A DNA stretch of 64,000 nucleotides. It comes from Acinetobacter kanungonis. GTDB taxonomy: Bacteria; Pseudomonadota; Gammaproteobacteria; Pseudomonadales; Moraxellaceae. The stretch lies in contig NZ_JAACKC010000002.1 of NCBI RefSeq assembly GCF_009939195.1, positions 62,001 to 126,000 on the forward strand. The letters are read 5' to 3'. This document shows, piece by piece, positions 25,861 to 35,858 of this stretch. The translations under genes and the position numbers were made by a program. Below the pieces are notes generated by a model. The model saw only the letters and a list, made by a program, of their open reading frames with translations. It ran no database searches and had not been told where the DNA came from. The first letter of the stretch is position 1; the number at the start of each line of letters is the position of its first letter.

Positions 25861-25919
25861 ATAGCTGAATTTTATCGGATAAACAACAATTTAGACTCTT
25901 CCTACAGCACCTATTTACT

Positions 25920-28166
25920 TTAGAACTGGTAATTAAGACGCATCAAGAAGCTACGAGGCGCGCCTGGCATCGAATCTGAACGCCAGTACTCTTTACCTGT
26001 TAAGTTGCTGATTGCTAATGTCATGTTCCATGGGTCTGCACTATAGCCAATTGCAGCATCAACACGGTTGAAGCCTTCCATTTTGGTCTGGTTGTTAATG
26101 TTGGGATAATACGAACCGACATAGGTCACCCCAATTTCACCATAGAGGCTGTCCGTCGGAAGATAGCGGACAAACAAGTTACCTGTATTTTTTGAGGTAT
26201 TGGCTAAATAGTTGCCGACATTTTCTGGCTTTTCTTTATCTTTGTTTACGCGCGCATCGGTATAACCATAGCCACCACGAATAAAGACATTATCCAAAGC
26301 GCGACCAATGAAACTGAACTCTAAACCTTGCGATTGGTGTTCACCACCGATTGCCCAGGCATCAGGCTGCTCGTCAGGATTTGGACGGTAACGAATGTTC
26401 TTTTTACGGATGTCATACAGCGAAAACTGAGTATTGAGGCGTTGTTCTAACCAGTCACTCTTGATGCCGACTTCATATTGCTCGTTATATTGTGGTTCTG
26501 CATTAAATAAAGCCAAGTCTTGGCTAGCGGATATGACGCTGACACCCATGGAACCGCCAAATGGGGCGAAACTTTTGCTATATGAGGCATACAGGCTTTG
26601 ATGTTCAGTTGGTTGCCAGACGATACCGACATTCGGACTGACGGAATCATCGCTGATTGAACGTTTCCGCTTGTCAGGATCGGCATTCGGCAGTTTATTG
26701 GTGGTAGAAAAATCATAACGATCATAACGCAGCCCCAACATCAATTTGAGTTGCTCATTTAAGCTCAGCAAATCTTGCGCAAAGAAGCCTAAGCTGGTGC
26801 CTTGGTTATAATTGTGTTGACTGATTTTCAGTGGTCCTGTCCCGCGGCTAGATTCACGTTCACCTGTAATTGGATTCACATAGCCATAAATTGCAGAACC
26901 ATTTTGATTGCTGTTGGCTAAACGGGGTTCACGCTGCTCATAGGTCCAGTCACTTCCCAAGACAAGATTGTGCTTAATCGATCCTGTATCAAATTCACCT
27001 TTAAGATCAAAGGTATTGCTGGTGGTTTTATTGCTGGTTTGTTGCCAGTAATAAATTTGAGAGATTTCTCCCACATGACCCTTACAGGTTCCTGCATTGC
27101 GAATCTGAGTGGCTTCAGTCGCGCAATATCCACCTAAGTAGAAATGATCAAAATTCTGTTCGGCCTGTCTGTAGCTTGCGGCCCAATGAAAACTCCAGTT
27201 GGGCGTCAAGGAGTAATTGAGGTCGCTACGCACGACTTGTAACACGTCATCGACATAATCACCATCCTGCGCAAAGCCCGTTTTAATGGAGGTGCCCGCA
27301 GGTAAACTCGAATAACTTGGACCGCGGTCAGGTACACGGCTTAATTTGTCATAAGTGTATTGGGTGGTCCATGTCAGGCTTTCATCATCATTTTTATAGG
27401 TAAAACTCGGCGAGAGCATTTCAATCTGATTATCAATCCCACTGCGGAAACTCCCAGATTCGCCATATTCACCTGTTAAACGAACCGCCCAATGGTCATT
27501 GAGAACTTGGTTGATATCCGCGGTTGTACCATAAGTGTCGTAAGAGCCCATATAAGTTCCTACCGAACTTTTTGAGTCAAAGTTGGCGTATTTGCTGACC
27601 ATGTTGATCACGCCACCGCCTGCACTGCGTCCATATAACACCGAAGCAGGACCTTTGAGAATTTCAATCCGTTCAATATTGGCGGTACTCCGACGTACTT
27701 GGCCACTTTCTCGGATTCCATCACGGTAGATGTCACCCGTATCTGCAGAAAATCCTCGCAATGTGATGCCATCTCCACGCATATCATAGTTGCTGGAAAC
27801 CCCCGGCGTACCTTGTAGCATGATGCTTAAATCATTGCTGCCGTAAATTTTATATTTTTGAACATCAATGGTATCAATGGTTTGGGGAATATCCTTCTTC
27901 TTTAACCCATTGCGCGTCACATTGGCTTGATCATAATCCACATAGCTTTTAATCGGGTCAAGCTCACTCATGGCTTCAATTTTGAGTGTGGGTAATACCG
28001 CATGAGTGGAAGTTTTTTGAACATGATTGGGTTGTAAAGTCTCAGTATTATTTGACGTTTCTAGGTCTTCAGCAGCCATAGCATGTGCATTGATCATCAT
28101 GCAGCTAAGGAGGCTATATTGAAAAAAGGTGGAACCACAAATGAGGCGTGGTGAAAAGTAAGACAT
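25920..28166 (-). CDS. TonB-dependent siderophore receptor
   Basis: Outer-membrane ferric-siderophore transporter, about 748 residues. A signal peptide ends at AHAMA. The plug domain (about residues 75-200) contains KKKDIPQTIDTI, RGF, IERIEILKGPASVLYGRSAGGGVINMVS. A 22-strand barrel follows and ends in Phe (MRLNYQF). A Cys pair in an extracellular loop (GGYCATEATQ...GTCKG) resembles FhuE/PiuA/FiuA-type receptors. The start is uncertain: ATG 28166 has AGAG upstream and is preferred; ATG 28184 adds six residues. A Fur box lies 32-54 bases upstream, so iron repression is expected. Which siderophore it takes up cannot be read from sequence; no synthesis genes are adjacent. Confidence 0.9.
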   Translation of the reverse strand: MSYFSPRLICGSTFFQYSLLSCMMINAHAMAAEDLETSNNTETLQPNHVQKTSTHAVLPTLKIEAMSELDPIKSYVDYDQANVTRNGLKKKDIPQTIDTIDVQKYKIYGSNDLSIMLQGTPGVSSNYDMRGDGITLRGFSADTGDIYRDGIRESGQVRRSTANIERIEILKGPASVLYGRSAGGGVINMVSKYANFDSKSSVGTYMGSYDTYGTTADINQVLNDHWAVRLTGEYGESGSFRSGIDNQIEMLSPSFTYKNDDESLTWTTQYTYDKLSRVPDRGPSYSSLPAGTSIKTGFAQDGDYVDDVLQVVRSDLNYSLTPNWSFHWAASYRQAEQNFDHFYLGGYCATEATQIRNAGTCKGHVGEISQIYYWQQTSNKTTSNTFDLKGEFDTGSIKHNLVLGSDWTYEQREPRLANSNQNGSAIYGYVNPITGERESSRGTGPLKISQHNYNQGTSLGFFAQDLLSLNEQLKLMLGLRYDRYDFSTTNKLPNADPDKRKRSISDDSVSPNVGIVWQPTEHQSLYASYSKSFAPFGGSMGVSVISASQDLALFNAEPQYNEQYEVGIKSDWLEQRLNTQFSLYDIRKKNIRYRPNPDEQPDAWAIGGEHQSQGLEFSFIGRALDNVFIRGGYGYTDARVNKDKEKPENVGNYLANTSKNTGNLFVRYLPTDSLYGEIGVTYVGSYYPNINNQTKMEGFNRVDAAIGYSADPWNMTLAISNLTGKEYWRSDSMPGAPRSFLMRLNYQF

Positions 28167-28197
28167 ATGCAAGCTCTGCAACATGAAAATTAAGAAT

Positions 28198-28221
28198 AAT
28201 AATGAGAATTATAATCATTAA
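28198..28221. promoter_or_regulatory. Fur box
   Basis: ATAATGAGAATTATAATCATTA is a good match to the 19-bp Fur consensus of GATAAT hexamers (AATGA...TCATT dyad), placed just upstream of the TonB receptor gene. Confidence 0.8.
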
Positions 28222-28381
28222 CTAAAATAAGACAAGTTTTTATGAATTCTTTACTCAATATTCATGTTTTCTACATATTAATTATAGAGGTGGTAAGAGG
28301 GTATGCTGTAGCAGTTGGATGTTCAGGCAAGGGAAATAAAGATGCATTAGGCTTTATCAAAGCAATTCAAATCACTCAGTC

Positions 28382-28594
28382 TTATATTGAGGGTGAAGAG
28401 GGTTGCTCTGTGGCATCGCACAAAAGGCAATTGAGTTCTACGCCCAACTTCTCTTGACGTCCTTGCTCAGTCATCACCCAAGGACGATTTTGCCAAGGTG
28501 GTGTATGCCGTACATGCTGGCTATGTCCACACGCCAAATCAGCCACCCAATGCTGTTCCTCATCCTGATGAAAGCCAATAATTGCTTGCCGCAT
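28382..28594 (-). CDS. DUF3565 family small protein
   Basis: A 70-residue cytoplasmic protein. The conserved core is visible: IIGFHQDEEQHWVADLACGH, HVRHTPPWQNRPWV, and C-terminal LNCLLCD. One Cys-Gly-His and a CxxC could bind a metal such as zinc. The family is widespread in proteobacteria without an assigned function. The ATG at 28594 is preceded by GAGG eight bases upstream; an ATG five codons earlier is less well placed. It lies between the receptor control region and gshB, opposite to the latter. Nothing credible is coded between 28222 and 28381. Confidence 0.75.
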   Translation of the reverse strand: MRQAIIGFHQDEEQHWVADLACGHSQHVRHTPPWQNRPWVMTEQGRQEKLGVELNCLLCDATEQPSSPSI

Positions 28595-28715
28595 AGCAGA
28601 ATCCTCCACAACTTATACAAAATTATCCATAAGCGAAAAACGAAATTCAGAAATAGAAACCCTTAATCTCCGTTATACTCCTTGAGGATTATACTTTTTA
28701 AAAAGAGCTTTGATT

Positions 28716-29663
28716 ATGCGCGTACTTGTTGTGATGGATCCCATCGAAAGTGTCAATTTGAAAAAAGACTCAACTATGGCGATGTTATGGGCGGCAAGCC
28801 GTCGTGGTCATGAATTGGGATATGCTTTACAACAAGATTTATATATCGAGCAAGGCAAGGCTTTTGGTCTGATCGCACCGTTACAGGTGTTTGAAGATTA
28901 CAATCATTATTATGAATTGGGTGAAAAGAAGAAAGAGCCCATCGCAGCTTATGATGTGGTATTGATGCGTAAAGACCCACCGTTTGATATGAACTTTGTT
29001 TATACCACCTACATTTTAGAGCAGGCGGAACGTGAAGGCGCGTGGGTCATTAACAAGCCACAAAGCTTGCGTGACTGTAATGAAAAACTGTTTGCAACAC
29101 AGTTCCCTGAACTGCAAGTCCCGACTTTGGTGACGTCACAACAAGGCTTGATTCGTGAGTTCATTAAAGAACAGGGTGATGTCATTGTGAAACCGCTGGA
29201 TGGTATGGGCGGCATGGGCATTTTCCGTTTGTATCAAGATGGCGTGAACATTGGTTCGACCATTGAAATTCTGACCAATCATGGCACGTTGCCGATTATG
29301 GCACAGCGTTATATTCCTGAAATTGTTGAAGGCGATAAGCGCATCTTGATGGTGAATGGTGAACCAGTTCCATATTGCTTGGCACGTATTCCTCAAAATG
29401 GCGAAGTGCGCGGTAACTTGGCTGCGGGTGGTCTGGGTGAAGCGCGTCCATTGACTGAGAATGACCGTAAAATTGCGGCAAAAGTCGGTCCATTCTTACG
29501 TGAAAAAGGACTGATTTTTGTGGGTCTGGATGTGATTGGGAATTATGTGACCGAAATTAATGTCACCAGTCCAACCTGTATTCGTGAAATTGATAACAAG
29601 TTTGGCACTCAAATTGCGGATGATCTATTTGCGGTATTGGAAGCAGGCCGTCAAGCAGTCTAA
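28716..29663 (+). CDS. gshB: Glutathione synthetase
   Basis: Joins gamma-glutamylcysteine and glycine with ATP. The 315-residue ATP-grasp enzyme shows MDPIESVNLKKDSTMAM at the N-terminus (substrate site), RKDPPFDMNF near 85, VIVKPLDGMGGMGIF near 158 (ATP-binding loop) and NVTSPTC near 286. The start is the ATG at 28716; a TTG two codons upstream is rejected. AAAAGAG precedes it. It stands just upstream of the mur/fts genes but is separated by 310 bases and a hairpin. The probable gshA end is at the left edge of the window. Confidence 0.96.
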   Translation: MRVLVVMDPIESVNLKKDSTMAMLWAASRRGHELGYALQQDLYIEQGKAFGLIAPLQVFEDYNHYYELGEKKKEPIAAYDVVLMRKDPPFDMNFVYTTYILEQAEREGAWVINKPQSLRDCNEKLFATQFPELQVPTLVTSQQGLIREFIKEQGDVIVKPLDGMGGMGIFRLYQDGVNIGSTIEILTNHGTLPIMAQRYIPEIVEGDKRILMVNGEPVPYCLARIPQNGEVRGNLAAGGLGEARPLTENDRKIAAKVGPFLREKGLIFVGLDVIGNYVTEINVTSPTCIREIDNKFGTQIADDLFAVLEAGRQAV

Positions 29664-29686
29664 TCAGCATTATTATGTTTTGAACG

Positions 29687-29712
29687 CCTCAATCATGCTG
29701 TCGTGGTTGAGG
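29687..29712 (+). terminator. Probable gshB terminator
   Basis: CCTCAATCA pairs with TGGTTGAGG (one G.T), 24 bases after the stop; the T-tract (TAATTTTC) is weak. The rest of the gap to murG (29713-29973) is AT-rich and must hold the murG promoter; I see no gene or RNA in it. Confidence 0.55.
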
Positions 29713-29973
29713 TAATTTTCACTGGTTTTGGCTGAAAAGAAACAGTGCGAGATCAGCGTGGAAATGTAGATGATTTGCTGTTTTTAACAAAGATAGAGGT
29801 TTTTTGTACTAGATTAATAATAAAACTTGTTTAAACTTACAAAACTGAAGAAAAAAACAATGAAACGCTGGGTGAAACAAAGTAAATAATCTTTCGCGCC
29901 CCCTCGTTTGTGATTACAATTGTTAACTTAAAATGAAATTTTTGCATATTTTTTTGAATTGAAGAATTAGACC

Positions 29974-31071
29974 GTGACTGATGCTCAGCAAATAAAGCCC
30001 AAACGCGTGATGATGATGGCCGCAGGTACCGGTGGACACGTTTTTCCAGCACTTGCCGTTGCAAAACAATTGCAACAACAAGGGGCGCAAGTGTCTTGGT
30101 TGGCAACCCCAACAGGCATGGAAAATCGCTTATTAAAAAATCAAAATATTCCAATTTACCAGATTGATATTCAAGGCGTGCGCGGCAATGGTGTGGTGCG
30201 CAAATTATTGGCGCCTTTTAAAATTCTAAAAGCCACCGTTAGCGCCATGCGCTACATGAAACAGTTAAATATTGAGGCTGTTGCCGGTTTTGGGGGCTAT
30301 GTGGCTGGACCGGGTGGTCTGGCAGCGCGTGTACTGGGAATTCCCGTGCTGATCCATGAACAAAATGCGATTGCAGGCTTTACCAATACTCAGTTGTCAC
30401 GCGTAGCAACCACGGTGTGTCAGGCATTTCCGCAGACCTTTCCAGCGCAAGCCAAAATTGTGACCACAGGCAATCCTGTTCGCAAAGAAATTACCGAAAT
30501 TTTAAATCCGTCTTGGCGTTATCAAGAACGTGAAAAAGCCCATCAACCGCTCCGTATTTTAATTGTCGGCGGGTCATTGGGTGCGAAGGCACTGAATGAA
30601 TGTGTACCTGAAGCCTTAAAGCTGCTGAATGTACCAATCCGTGTCTATCACCAATGTGGTCAGAACCATGCTGAGGCGACACAGGCGCAATATACAAACG
30701 CACCTGCGAATTTGGACGTCGAAGTGCATCCGTTTATTGAAGATATGGCGCAAGCCTATTCCGAGGCAGATTTAATTATTTGTCGTGCGGGTGCTTTAAC
30801 GGTGACGGAAATTGCAACAGCGGGTGTGGCGGCTATTTTTGTTCCGCTGCCAAGTGCGGTGGATGATCATCAGACGGCCAATGCCAAGTTTTTAGCAAAA
30901 ACTGGCGCTGCAAAAATTTGTCCGCAAGCCCAGATGACGCCTGAAAGTTTAAAAGAATTGTTAGTGCCGTTAATGAATCGTCAATTGTTGTCTGAAATGG
31001 CAGTCAAAGCGCGTCAACAGGCTCAACCCGATGCAACTCAACATGTCGTTGAGCTAATTCAAGAATTGTAA
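29974..31071 (+). CDS. murG: UDP-GlcNAc:undecaprenyl-PP-MurNAc-pentapeptide transferase
   Basis: Makes lipid II from lipid I on the inner face of the cytoplasmic membrane. The 365-residue GT-B glycosyltransferase has AAGTGGHVFPALAVA near residue 11, GGYVAGPGGLAA near 108, HEQNAIAG near 128 and IVGGSLGAKALNE near 198, with the UDP-GlcNAc region CRAGALTVTE near 270. GTG start with GAAG upstream. First gene of murG-murC-ddl-ftsQ-ftsA-ftsZ. Confidence 0.97.
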   Translation: MTDAQQIKPKRVMMMAAGTGGHVFPALAVAKQLQQQGAQVSWLATPTGMENRLLKNQNIPIYQIDIQGVRGNGVVRKLLAPFKILKATVSAMRYMKQLNIEAVAGFGGYVAGPGGLAARVLGIPVLIHEQNAIAGFTNTQLSRVATTVCQAFPQTFPAQAKIVTTGNPVRKEITEILNPSWRYQEREKAHQPLRILIVGGSLGAKALNECVPEALKLLNVPIRVYHQCGQNHAEATQAQYTNAPANLDVEVHPFIEDMAQAYSEADLIICRAGALTVTEIATAGVAAIFVPLPSAVDDHQTANAKFLAKTGAAKICPQAQMTPESLKELLVPLMNRQLLSEMAVKARQQAQPDATQHVVELIQEL

Positions 31072-31083
31072 TTAGAGTAAGCT

Positions 31084-32532
31084 ATGTCTCCATCTACACC
31101 TGCTGATCAAGCAAAAAAGTTAATTAAAATCCCAGAAATGCGTCGTATTAAGCACATCCATTTCGTGGGTATTGGTGGTGCTGGGATGTGCGGCATTGCT
31201 GAAGTCTTGAAAAACCAAGGCTATAAAGTTTCAGGCTCGGATATTAAAGCCTCGAAAACCACTGCTCAGCTCGAAGAAAACGGCATTAAAGTTTATATCG
31301 GACATGCAGCTGAAAATATTGCAGGCGCGAATGTGCTGGTGGTTTCAACTGCAATTGATCCAGAAAATCCAGAGATTAAATCTGCGATTGAACACCGTAT
31401 TCCTGTGGTGCGTCGTGCAGAAATGCTGGGTGAATTGATGCGTTACCGTCACGGTATCGCGGTTGCGGGTACGCATGGTAAAACCACAACCACCAGTCTG
31501 GTTACCTGCATGTTGGCAGAAGAAAACCTTGATCCAACTTATGTGATTGGTGGCTTGCTGAATCGTACGGGTGTTAATGCAGCATTGGGTGCGAGTCGTT
31601 TTATTGTGGCAGAAGCGGACGAGTCAGATGCCTCTTTTCTGCATTTACAACCAATGGCCGCCATTGTCACCAATATTGATGCAGACCATATGGATACCTA
31701 TGGTGGTAGCTTTGATGTGCTCAAAGACACCTTTGTGCAGTTCTTACAAAACATGCCATTTTACGGTTTAGCCGTTGTCTGTGGTGATGATGCCAATATC
31801 CGTGAAATTATGCCGCGTATTGGTCGTCCATTGGTGACTTATGGCTTCAATGAAGACAATGACATCCGTGCAGTGGATGTTGTGCAAGAAGGCATGCAGT
31901 CACACTTTACAGTATTGCGTAAAGACCGTGAGCCATTACGTTTAACCATTAATTTGCCGGGCTTGCACAACATCTTGAATGCGCTTGCAGCGATTGGGAT
32001 TGCGACTGATGAAGGCGTGTCAGATGCTGCGATTGCGCGTGCACTGGAAAGCTTCAGTGGCGTAGGCCGCCGTTTCCAAGTTCAAGGTGAATTTGCATTG
32101 GGCGAAGGCAATGTGAAACTGGTAGATGACTATGGACATCACCCGAAAGAAGTGGAAGCCACGATTAAAGCTGCGCGAGCCAGCCACCCAGACCGCCGTC
32201 TAGTGATGTTATTCCAGCCGCACCGTTTTAGCCGTACCCGTGATTGTTTTGATGACTTTGTGGACGTGTTGTCGCAAGTGGATCAATTGCTGTTGCTTGA
32301 AGTTTATCCTGCTGGGGAAAAACCAATCGTTGGTGCCGATAGCCGTGCCTTAGCACGCAGTATTCGCCTGCGTGGTGAAGTCGAGCCGATTTTGATTGAT
32401 CCTGTGGATGGCAACTTACCAAACGTGATGCGTAAAGTGTTACAAGCGAATGACTTGTTATTAACACAAGGCGCAGGTAATGTGGGAGCTATCTCAGTTG
32501 AGCTGGCGCAGCATCAATTATACGTGGACTAA
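31084..32532 (+). CDS. murC: UDP-N-acetylmuramate-L-alanine ligase
   Basis: Adds L-Ala to UDP-MurNAc, the first amino acid of the peptidoglycan stem. The 482-residue Mur ligase has [17 protein letters not shown] near residue 24, the ATP loop [12 protein letters not shown] near 128, [13 protein letters not shown] near 178, and the C-terminal domain starting with [14 protein letters not shown] near 348. It starts 12 bases after murG and is followed by ddl after 49 bases. Confidence 0.97.
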   Translation: MSPSTPADQAKKLIKIPEMRRIKHIHFVGIGGAGMCGIAEVLKNQGYKVSGSDIKASKTTAQLEENGIKVYIGHAAENIAGANVLVVSTAIDPENPEIKSAIEHRIPVVRRAEMLGELMRYRHGIAVAGTHGKTTTTSLVTCMLAEENLDPTYVIGGLLNRTGVNAALGASRFIVAEADESDASFLHLQPMAAIVTNIDADHMDTYGGSFDVLKDTFVQFLQNMPFYGLAVVCGDDANIREIMPRIGRPLVTYGFNEDNDIRAVDVVQEGMQSHFTVLRKDREPLRLTINLPGLHNILNALAAIGIATDEGVSDAAIARALESFSGVGRRFQVQGEFALGEGNVKLVDDYGHHPKEVEATIKAARASHPDRRLVMLFQPHRFSRTRDCFDDFVDVLSQVDQLLLLEVYPAGEKPIVGADSRALARSIRLRGEVEPILIDPVDGNLPNVMRKVLQANDLLLTQGAGNVGAISVELAQHQLYVD

Positions 32533-32581
32533 TTGCGGTCTCTGGTTTTATTAAAAGTTATAACAGTTTAAGGATAAAAAC

Positions 32582-33511
32582 GTGTCAAATGCTTCAAAGT
32601 TCGGCAAAGTTGCCGTGTTGCTTGGTGGTAAATCAGCTGAGCGTGAGGTTTCTCTCGATAGTGGTCAGGCGGTACTTGAAGCATTGATTCGTTCTGGGGT
32701 AAATGCCGAGGCATTTGATCCTCAAAATCGTAGTGTGACGGAATTGGTGGGCTATGATCGTGCCTTTATTGTGTTGCATGGTCGTGGCGGGGAAGATGGT
32801 CAGATTCAAGGTGTTTTGGAGTGGTTAAACATTCCGTACACAGGCACTGGCGTACAAGGCTCTGCCATTGGTATGGATAAGGTCAAAACCAAGCAAATCT
32901 GGCAGGGTTCAGACTTGCCAACCGCACCATATCGCATTGTGGATAAAGACACCGACTTGGCTGAAGTCGTGCAAAGCTTAGGCTTACCGTTGATTATCAA
33001 ACCGGTACATGAAGGTTCGAGCGTCGGCATGAGCAAAGTTGAAAAAGCAGAAGATTTATCTGCTGCAATTGCCAAAGCCACTCAGCATGATGCAGTGGTG
33101 ATGGCTGAAAAATGGATTACAGGACGTGAATTTACGATTTCATTCTTGAATGGTCAACCGTTACCTGTGATTCGTTTACAACCCCCTGCGGATGTTGCGT
33201 TTTACGATTATGAAGCAAAATATCAGCGTAACGATGTGCAATATGGCATTCCATGTGGCTTGACTGAAGCGGAAGAGCAACGTTTACAAGCCTTATGCTT
33301 GCGTGCATTCCAAGCGGTGGGTGCAAGTGGCTGGGGACGTATTGACGCCATGCAAGATGAGCAGGGCAATTTCTGGTTGCTTGAAGTGAATACAGTTCCA
33401 GGTATGACCAGCCACTCGTTGGTGCCTAAAGCAGCCAATGCAGTCGGTTATAGCTTTGATGCATTATGTGTCGCAATTTTAGAACAAACACTTACAGGTG
33501 CAGCACACTAA
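32582..33511 (+). CDS. ddl: D-alanine-D-alanine ligase
   Basis: Supplies the D-Ala-D-Ala dipeptide for the stem. ATP-grasp fold, 309 residues: VAVLLGGKSAEREVSLDSG at the start, LHGRGGEDG near 65, IIKPVHEGSSVGMSKV near 139, VMAEKWITGREFT near 175 and the Mg-binding EVNTVPGMTSHS near 267. GTG start (CGTGTC at 32581) with AAGGA upstream. ftsQ begins three bases after its stop. The DdlB-type position within the dcw cluster is conserved. Confidence 0.96.
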   Translation: MSNASKFGKVAVLLGGKSAEREVSLDSGQAVLEALIRSGVNAEAFDPQNRSVTELVGYDRAFIVLHGRGGEDGQIQGVLEWLNIPYTGTGVQGSAIGMDKVKTKQIWQGSDLPTAPYRIVDKDTDLAEVVQSLGLPLIIKPVHEGSSVGMSKVEKAEDLSAAIAKATQHDAVVMAEKWITGREFTISFLNGQPLPVIRLQPPADVAFYDYEAKYQRNDVQYGIPCGLTEAEEQRLQALCLRAFQAVGASGWGRIDAMQDEQGNFWLLEVNTVPGMTSHSLVPKAANAVGYSFDALCVAILEQTLTGAAH

Positions 33512-33514
33512 GTT

Positions 33515-34369
33515 ATGGCTCAACTTCCAGCATCGATGCGCCGCAAACGCGCCGCAATTACCTCGATACATGACAAACCACCCACGCGTCAGGAACAACT
33601 GACCAACGTAGGCGGCTGGTTGCTTTTGGTCATTGCCTTTGTGGTGCTGGCTGCTGGAGTGTTTGGCTTATATAAAGTAATGACGGATGCTCGAGTGGCA
33701 GATCTGGACGTGGTGGGCACCCGTTCCGATGCAGAGCAGCGCCAAGTAATGTTGCATGTGGCACCGACGGTACAAAATAATTACTTTACCTCTGATTTAG
33801 AGCAAATTCGGGATCGCGCATTAGAGCTGTCGTGGGTGGATCGTGTGGTGGTTTCTCGCGCTTGGCCAAATGCCATTCGTGTTCGCGTGATGCCACGTCA
33901 TGCAATCGCCCGTTGGGGAACAGGACGCCTACTCAGTGACAGCGGTGATGTTTTTGCTGAAGTGACCCCGCGAAATTATCAACAATTGCCACTGCTTCAT
34001 GGGCCGATGAGCCAATCTAAAACCATGATGCGTCGCTATAATGAAATTAATCAGTTATTCCTTCCAGTCAACCTTCGGCTAAAAGAATTATATTTAACGG
34101 AGCGTATGACTTGGTTTATGCAGTTTGATTCTGGATTACGTGTTATTGTTGATCAAGATCAGACCATGAGTAAGCTACAACGCTTGAGTCATCTTGCGCA
34201 AAGTGATTTGAAACCCGTGTGGTCACAAATTTCGTCAATCGATTTACGGTATAGGAACGGCTTAGCCATCCAATGGAAAAGTGCAGCCCCACCGAAAATT
34301 GCAAATGGTCACTTTGTTGTAACGATTAATGACACAAGCATTGCGGATGGGATAAATGCAAAGCCATAA
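33515..34369 (+). CDS. ftsQ: Cell division protein FtsQ
   Basis: Single-pass inner-membrane protein that links FtsB/FtsL to the divisome. The 284-residue product has a basic cytoplasmic tail (about 35 residues), one membrane helix (GWLLLVIAFVVLAAGVFGLY), then a POTRA domain (ADLDVVGTRSDAE) and the beta domain with the ERMTWFMQFDSGLRV segment. It follows ddl by three bases. 64 bases separate it from ftsA. Confidence 0.93.
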   Translation: MAQLPASMRRKRAAITSIHDKPPTRQEQLTNVGGWLLLVIAFVVLAAGVFGLYKVMTDARVADLDVVGTRSDAEQRQVMLHVAPTVQNNYFTSDLEQIRDRALELSWVDRVVVSRAWPNAIRVRVMPRHAIARWGTGRLLSDSGDVFAEVTPRNYQQLPLLHGPMSQSKTMMRRYNEINQLFLPVNLRLKELYLTERMTWFMQFDSGLRVIVDQDQTMSKLQRLSHLAQSDLKPVWSQISSIDLRYRNGLAIQWKSAAPPKIANGHFVVTINDTSIADGINAKP

Positions 34370-34433
34370 TGACTGGCTTTATAAATAGAGGCGTAAAGCC
34401 ATAAATTAAACAAACATGTAATGGTAGTAAATA

Positions 34434-35696
34434 ATGAGTGAAGCTGTTCCCTCAGTTGTTGCGATTGACATTGGGACACATAAAGTTTCAGTTTTGATTG
34501 GTAAGGTGCACGCCCCAGACAAGATTCAGGTTATTGGGATGGCGACGGCACGTAACCGCGGTATGAACAAAGGCAAAATCGTGAGCTTGGATAAAGTCAT
34601 CACGGCGATAAAAAATGCCGTTCAGGAAGCGGAAGATATGGCGGAGTGCCGTGTGCACTCGGCTTGGGTTTCAATTCCAAGTGCAGAATTAAAAAGTTTT
34701 TATGCTTCGGGTCGTACCCCAATTGAAAATGCCGAACATAGTATTACCACCAATGAAGTGGTTAGAGCATTAGAGTTGGCAAAAGCCAGTCATATTACTT
34801 CAGACCACTATTTAGTGAGTGCGGTGCCATTGGGCTTTGAGCTGGATGATTCTCCAGAATGGGTGCAAAACCCGATTCGAATGTCTGCGCACAGCATGAA
34901 AGGGCATTATCAGTTGATGATGTTGCCGATCAGCACCATGCAGAATCTGGATCGAGCCATGAAAGGAGCGAATATCACCGTTGAAAAAATGGTGGTGTCG
35001 TGCTTGGCAACGGCTGAAGCCAGCTTGCTCAAAGATGAAAAAGAATATGGAGTCTGCCTGCTCGATATGGGCGCTGGCACCACCAATCTTGCGGTCTATT
35101 TAGACGGTCGTCTTGCCATGGCTGAAACATTGCAGCGTGGCGGTGAACATGTAACGCGTGATATTGCTGCGGTTTTACAAACTACCACAGAAGAAGCAGA
35201 AAGAATTAAGCTGCTTTATGGTTGCGTCGACTTAAAAGTGGTAAAACCAGATCATATGATTCAAATTCAAGGCATCGATGGTCCGCAAACCATTAGTCGG
35301 ATTGAGTTATCTGAAATTATGATTGCCCGTTACGAAGAAATTCTGACCCAAGTTCGCGAAGTCTTGGAACGCAGTGGCGCGATTCATGGTTTGTATCATG
35401 GTGTAGTGCTAACAGGCGATGCCTGTCAGATTGAAGGTATGGTCAGTTTGGTACGCCGTATGCTTGGTATTTCTGCACATTTGGGTAATCCGCCTGTGCA
35501 GGTTTATGCCGATGAACCGTATTTGGCATCCTTGCGTCGTTCGCAATATGCGACTGCAGCAGGCTTGTTGATGTTTAGTCAGGGCGATCCACAAGAAACA
35601 TTGGTCGAAACCGTTGATCCTGAAACGCTGTCGTTTTGGAAACGTGCAGGACGGGCTTGGTCAGGGTTAAATGATAAGTTGAAGTCTATTTTTTAG
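34434..35696 (+). CDS. ftsA: Cell division protein FtsA
   Basis: Actin-like ATPase that tethers FtsZ to the membrane. The 420-residue product has VVAIDIGTHKVSVLIGK at the N-terminus, the second phosphate loop LLDMGAGTTNLAVY near 205 and VVLTGDACQIEGM near 323. The C-terminus is an amphipathic membrane-targeting helix, WSGLNDKLKSIF. The spacing to ftsZ (162 bases) is long, and that gap probably holds an extra ftsZ promoter. Confidence 0.97.
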   Translation: MSEAVPSVVAIDIGTHKVSVLIGKVHAPDKIQVIGMATARNRGMNKGKIVSLDKVITAIKNAVQEAEDMAECRVHSAWVSIPSAELKSFYASGRTPIENAEHSITTNEVVRALELAKASHITSDHYLVSAVPLGFELDDSPEWVQNPIRMSAHSMKGHYQLMMLPISTMQNLDRAMKGANITVEKMVVSCLATAEASLLKDEKEYGVCLLDMGAGTTNLAVYLDGRLAMAETLQRGGEHVTRDIAAVLQTTTEEAERIKLLYGCVDLKVVKPDHMIQIQGIDGPQTISRIELSEIMIARYEEILTQVREVLERSGAIHGLYHGVVLTGDACQIEGMVSLVRRMLGISAHLGNPPVQVYADEPYLASLRRSQYATAAGLLMFSQGDPQETLVETVDPETLSFWKRAGRAWSGLNDKLKSIF

Positions 35697-35858
35697 TTGT
35701 ATTTTTTGGGAATATTGTTTGGAAGTTGTACGTTAAGCAGTCGAGACTTGACAAGCTAGACATAGCGCAGCATCCTAAAACCAATTTTTATTTATGCAGA
35801 TCAAGGCAGTATACGGGCTTAAGTGACTGCCAATTACGAATTAGGAAATTTAAAGGTC

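Noticed and set aside
28242-28457. Short plus-strand frame between the Fur box and the DUF3565 gene
   Set aside because: No clear ribosome site, no family pattern, and its 3' half is antisense to DUF3565.
29713-29973. Small RNA or riboswitch between gshB and murG
   Set aside because: Only AT-rich sequence after the gshB hairpin; no conserved core of any riboswitch class or terminator preceding murG.
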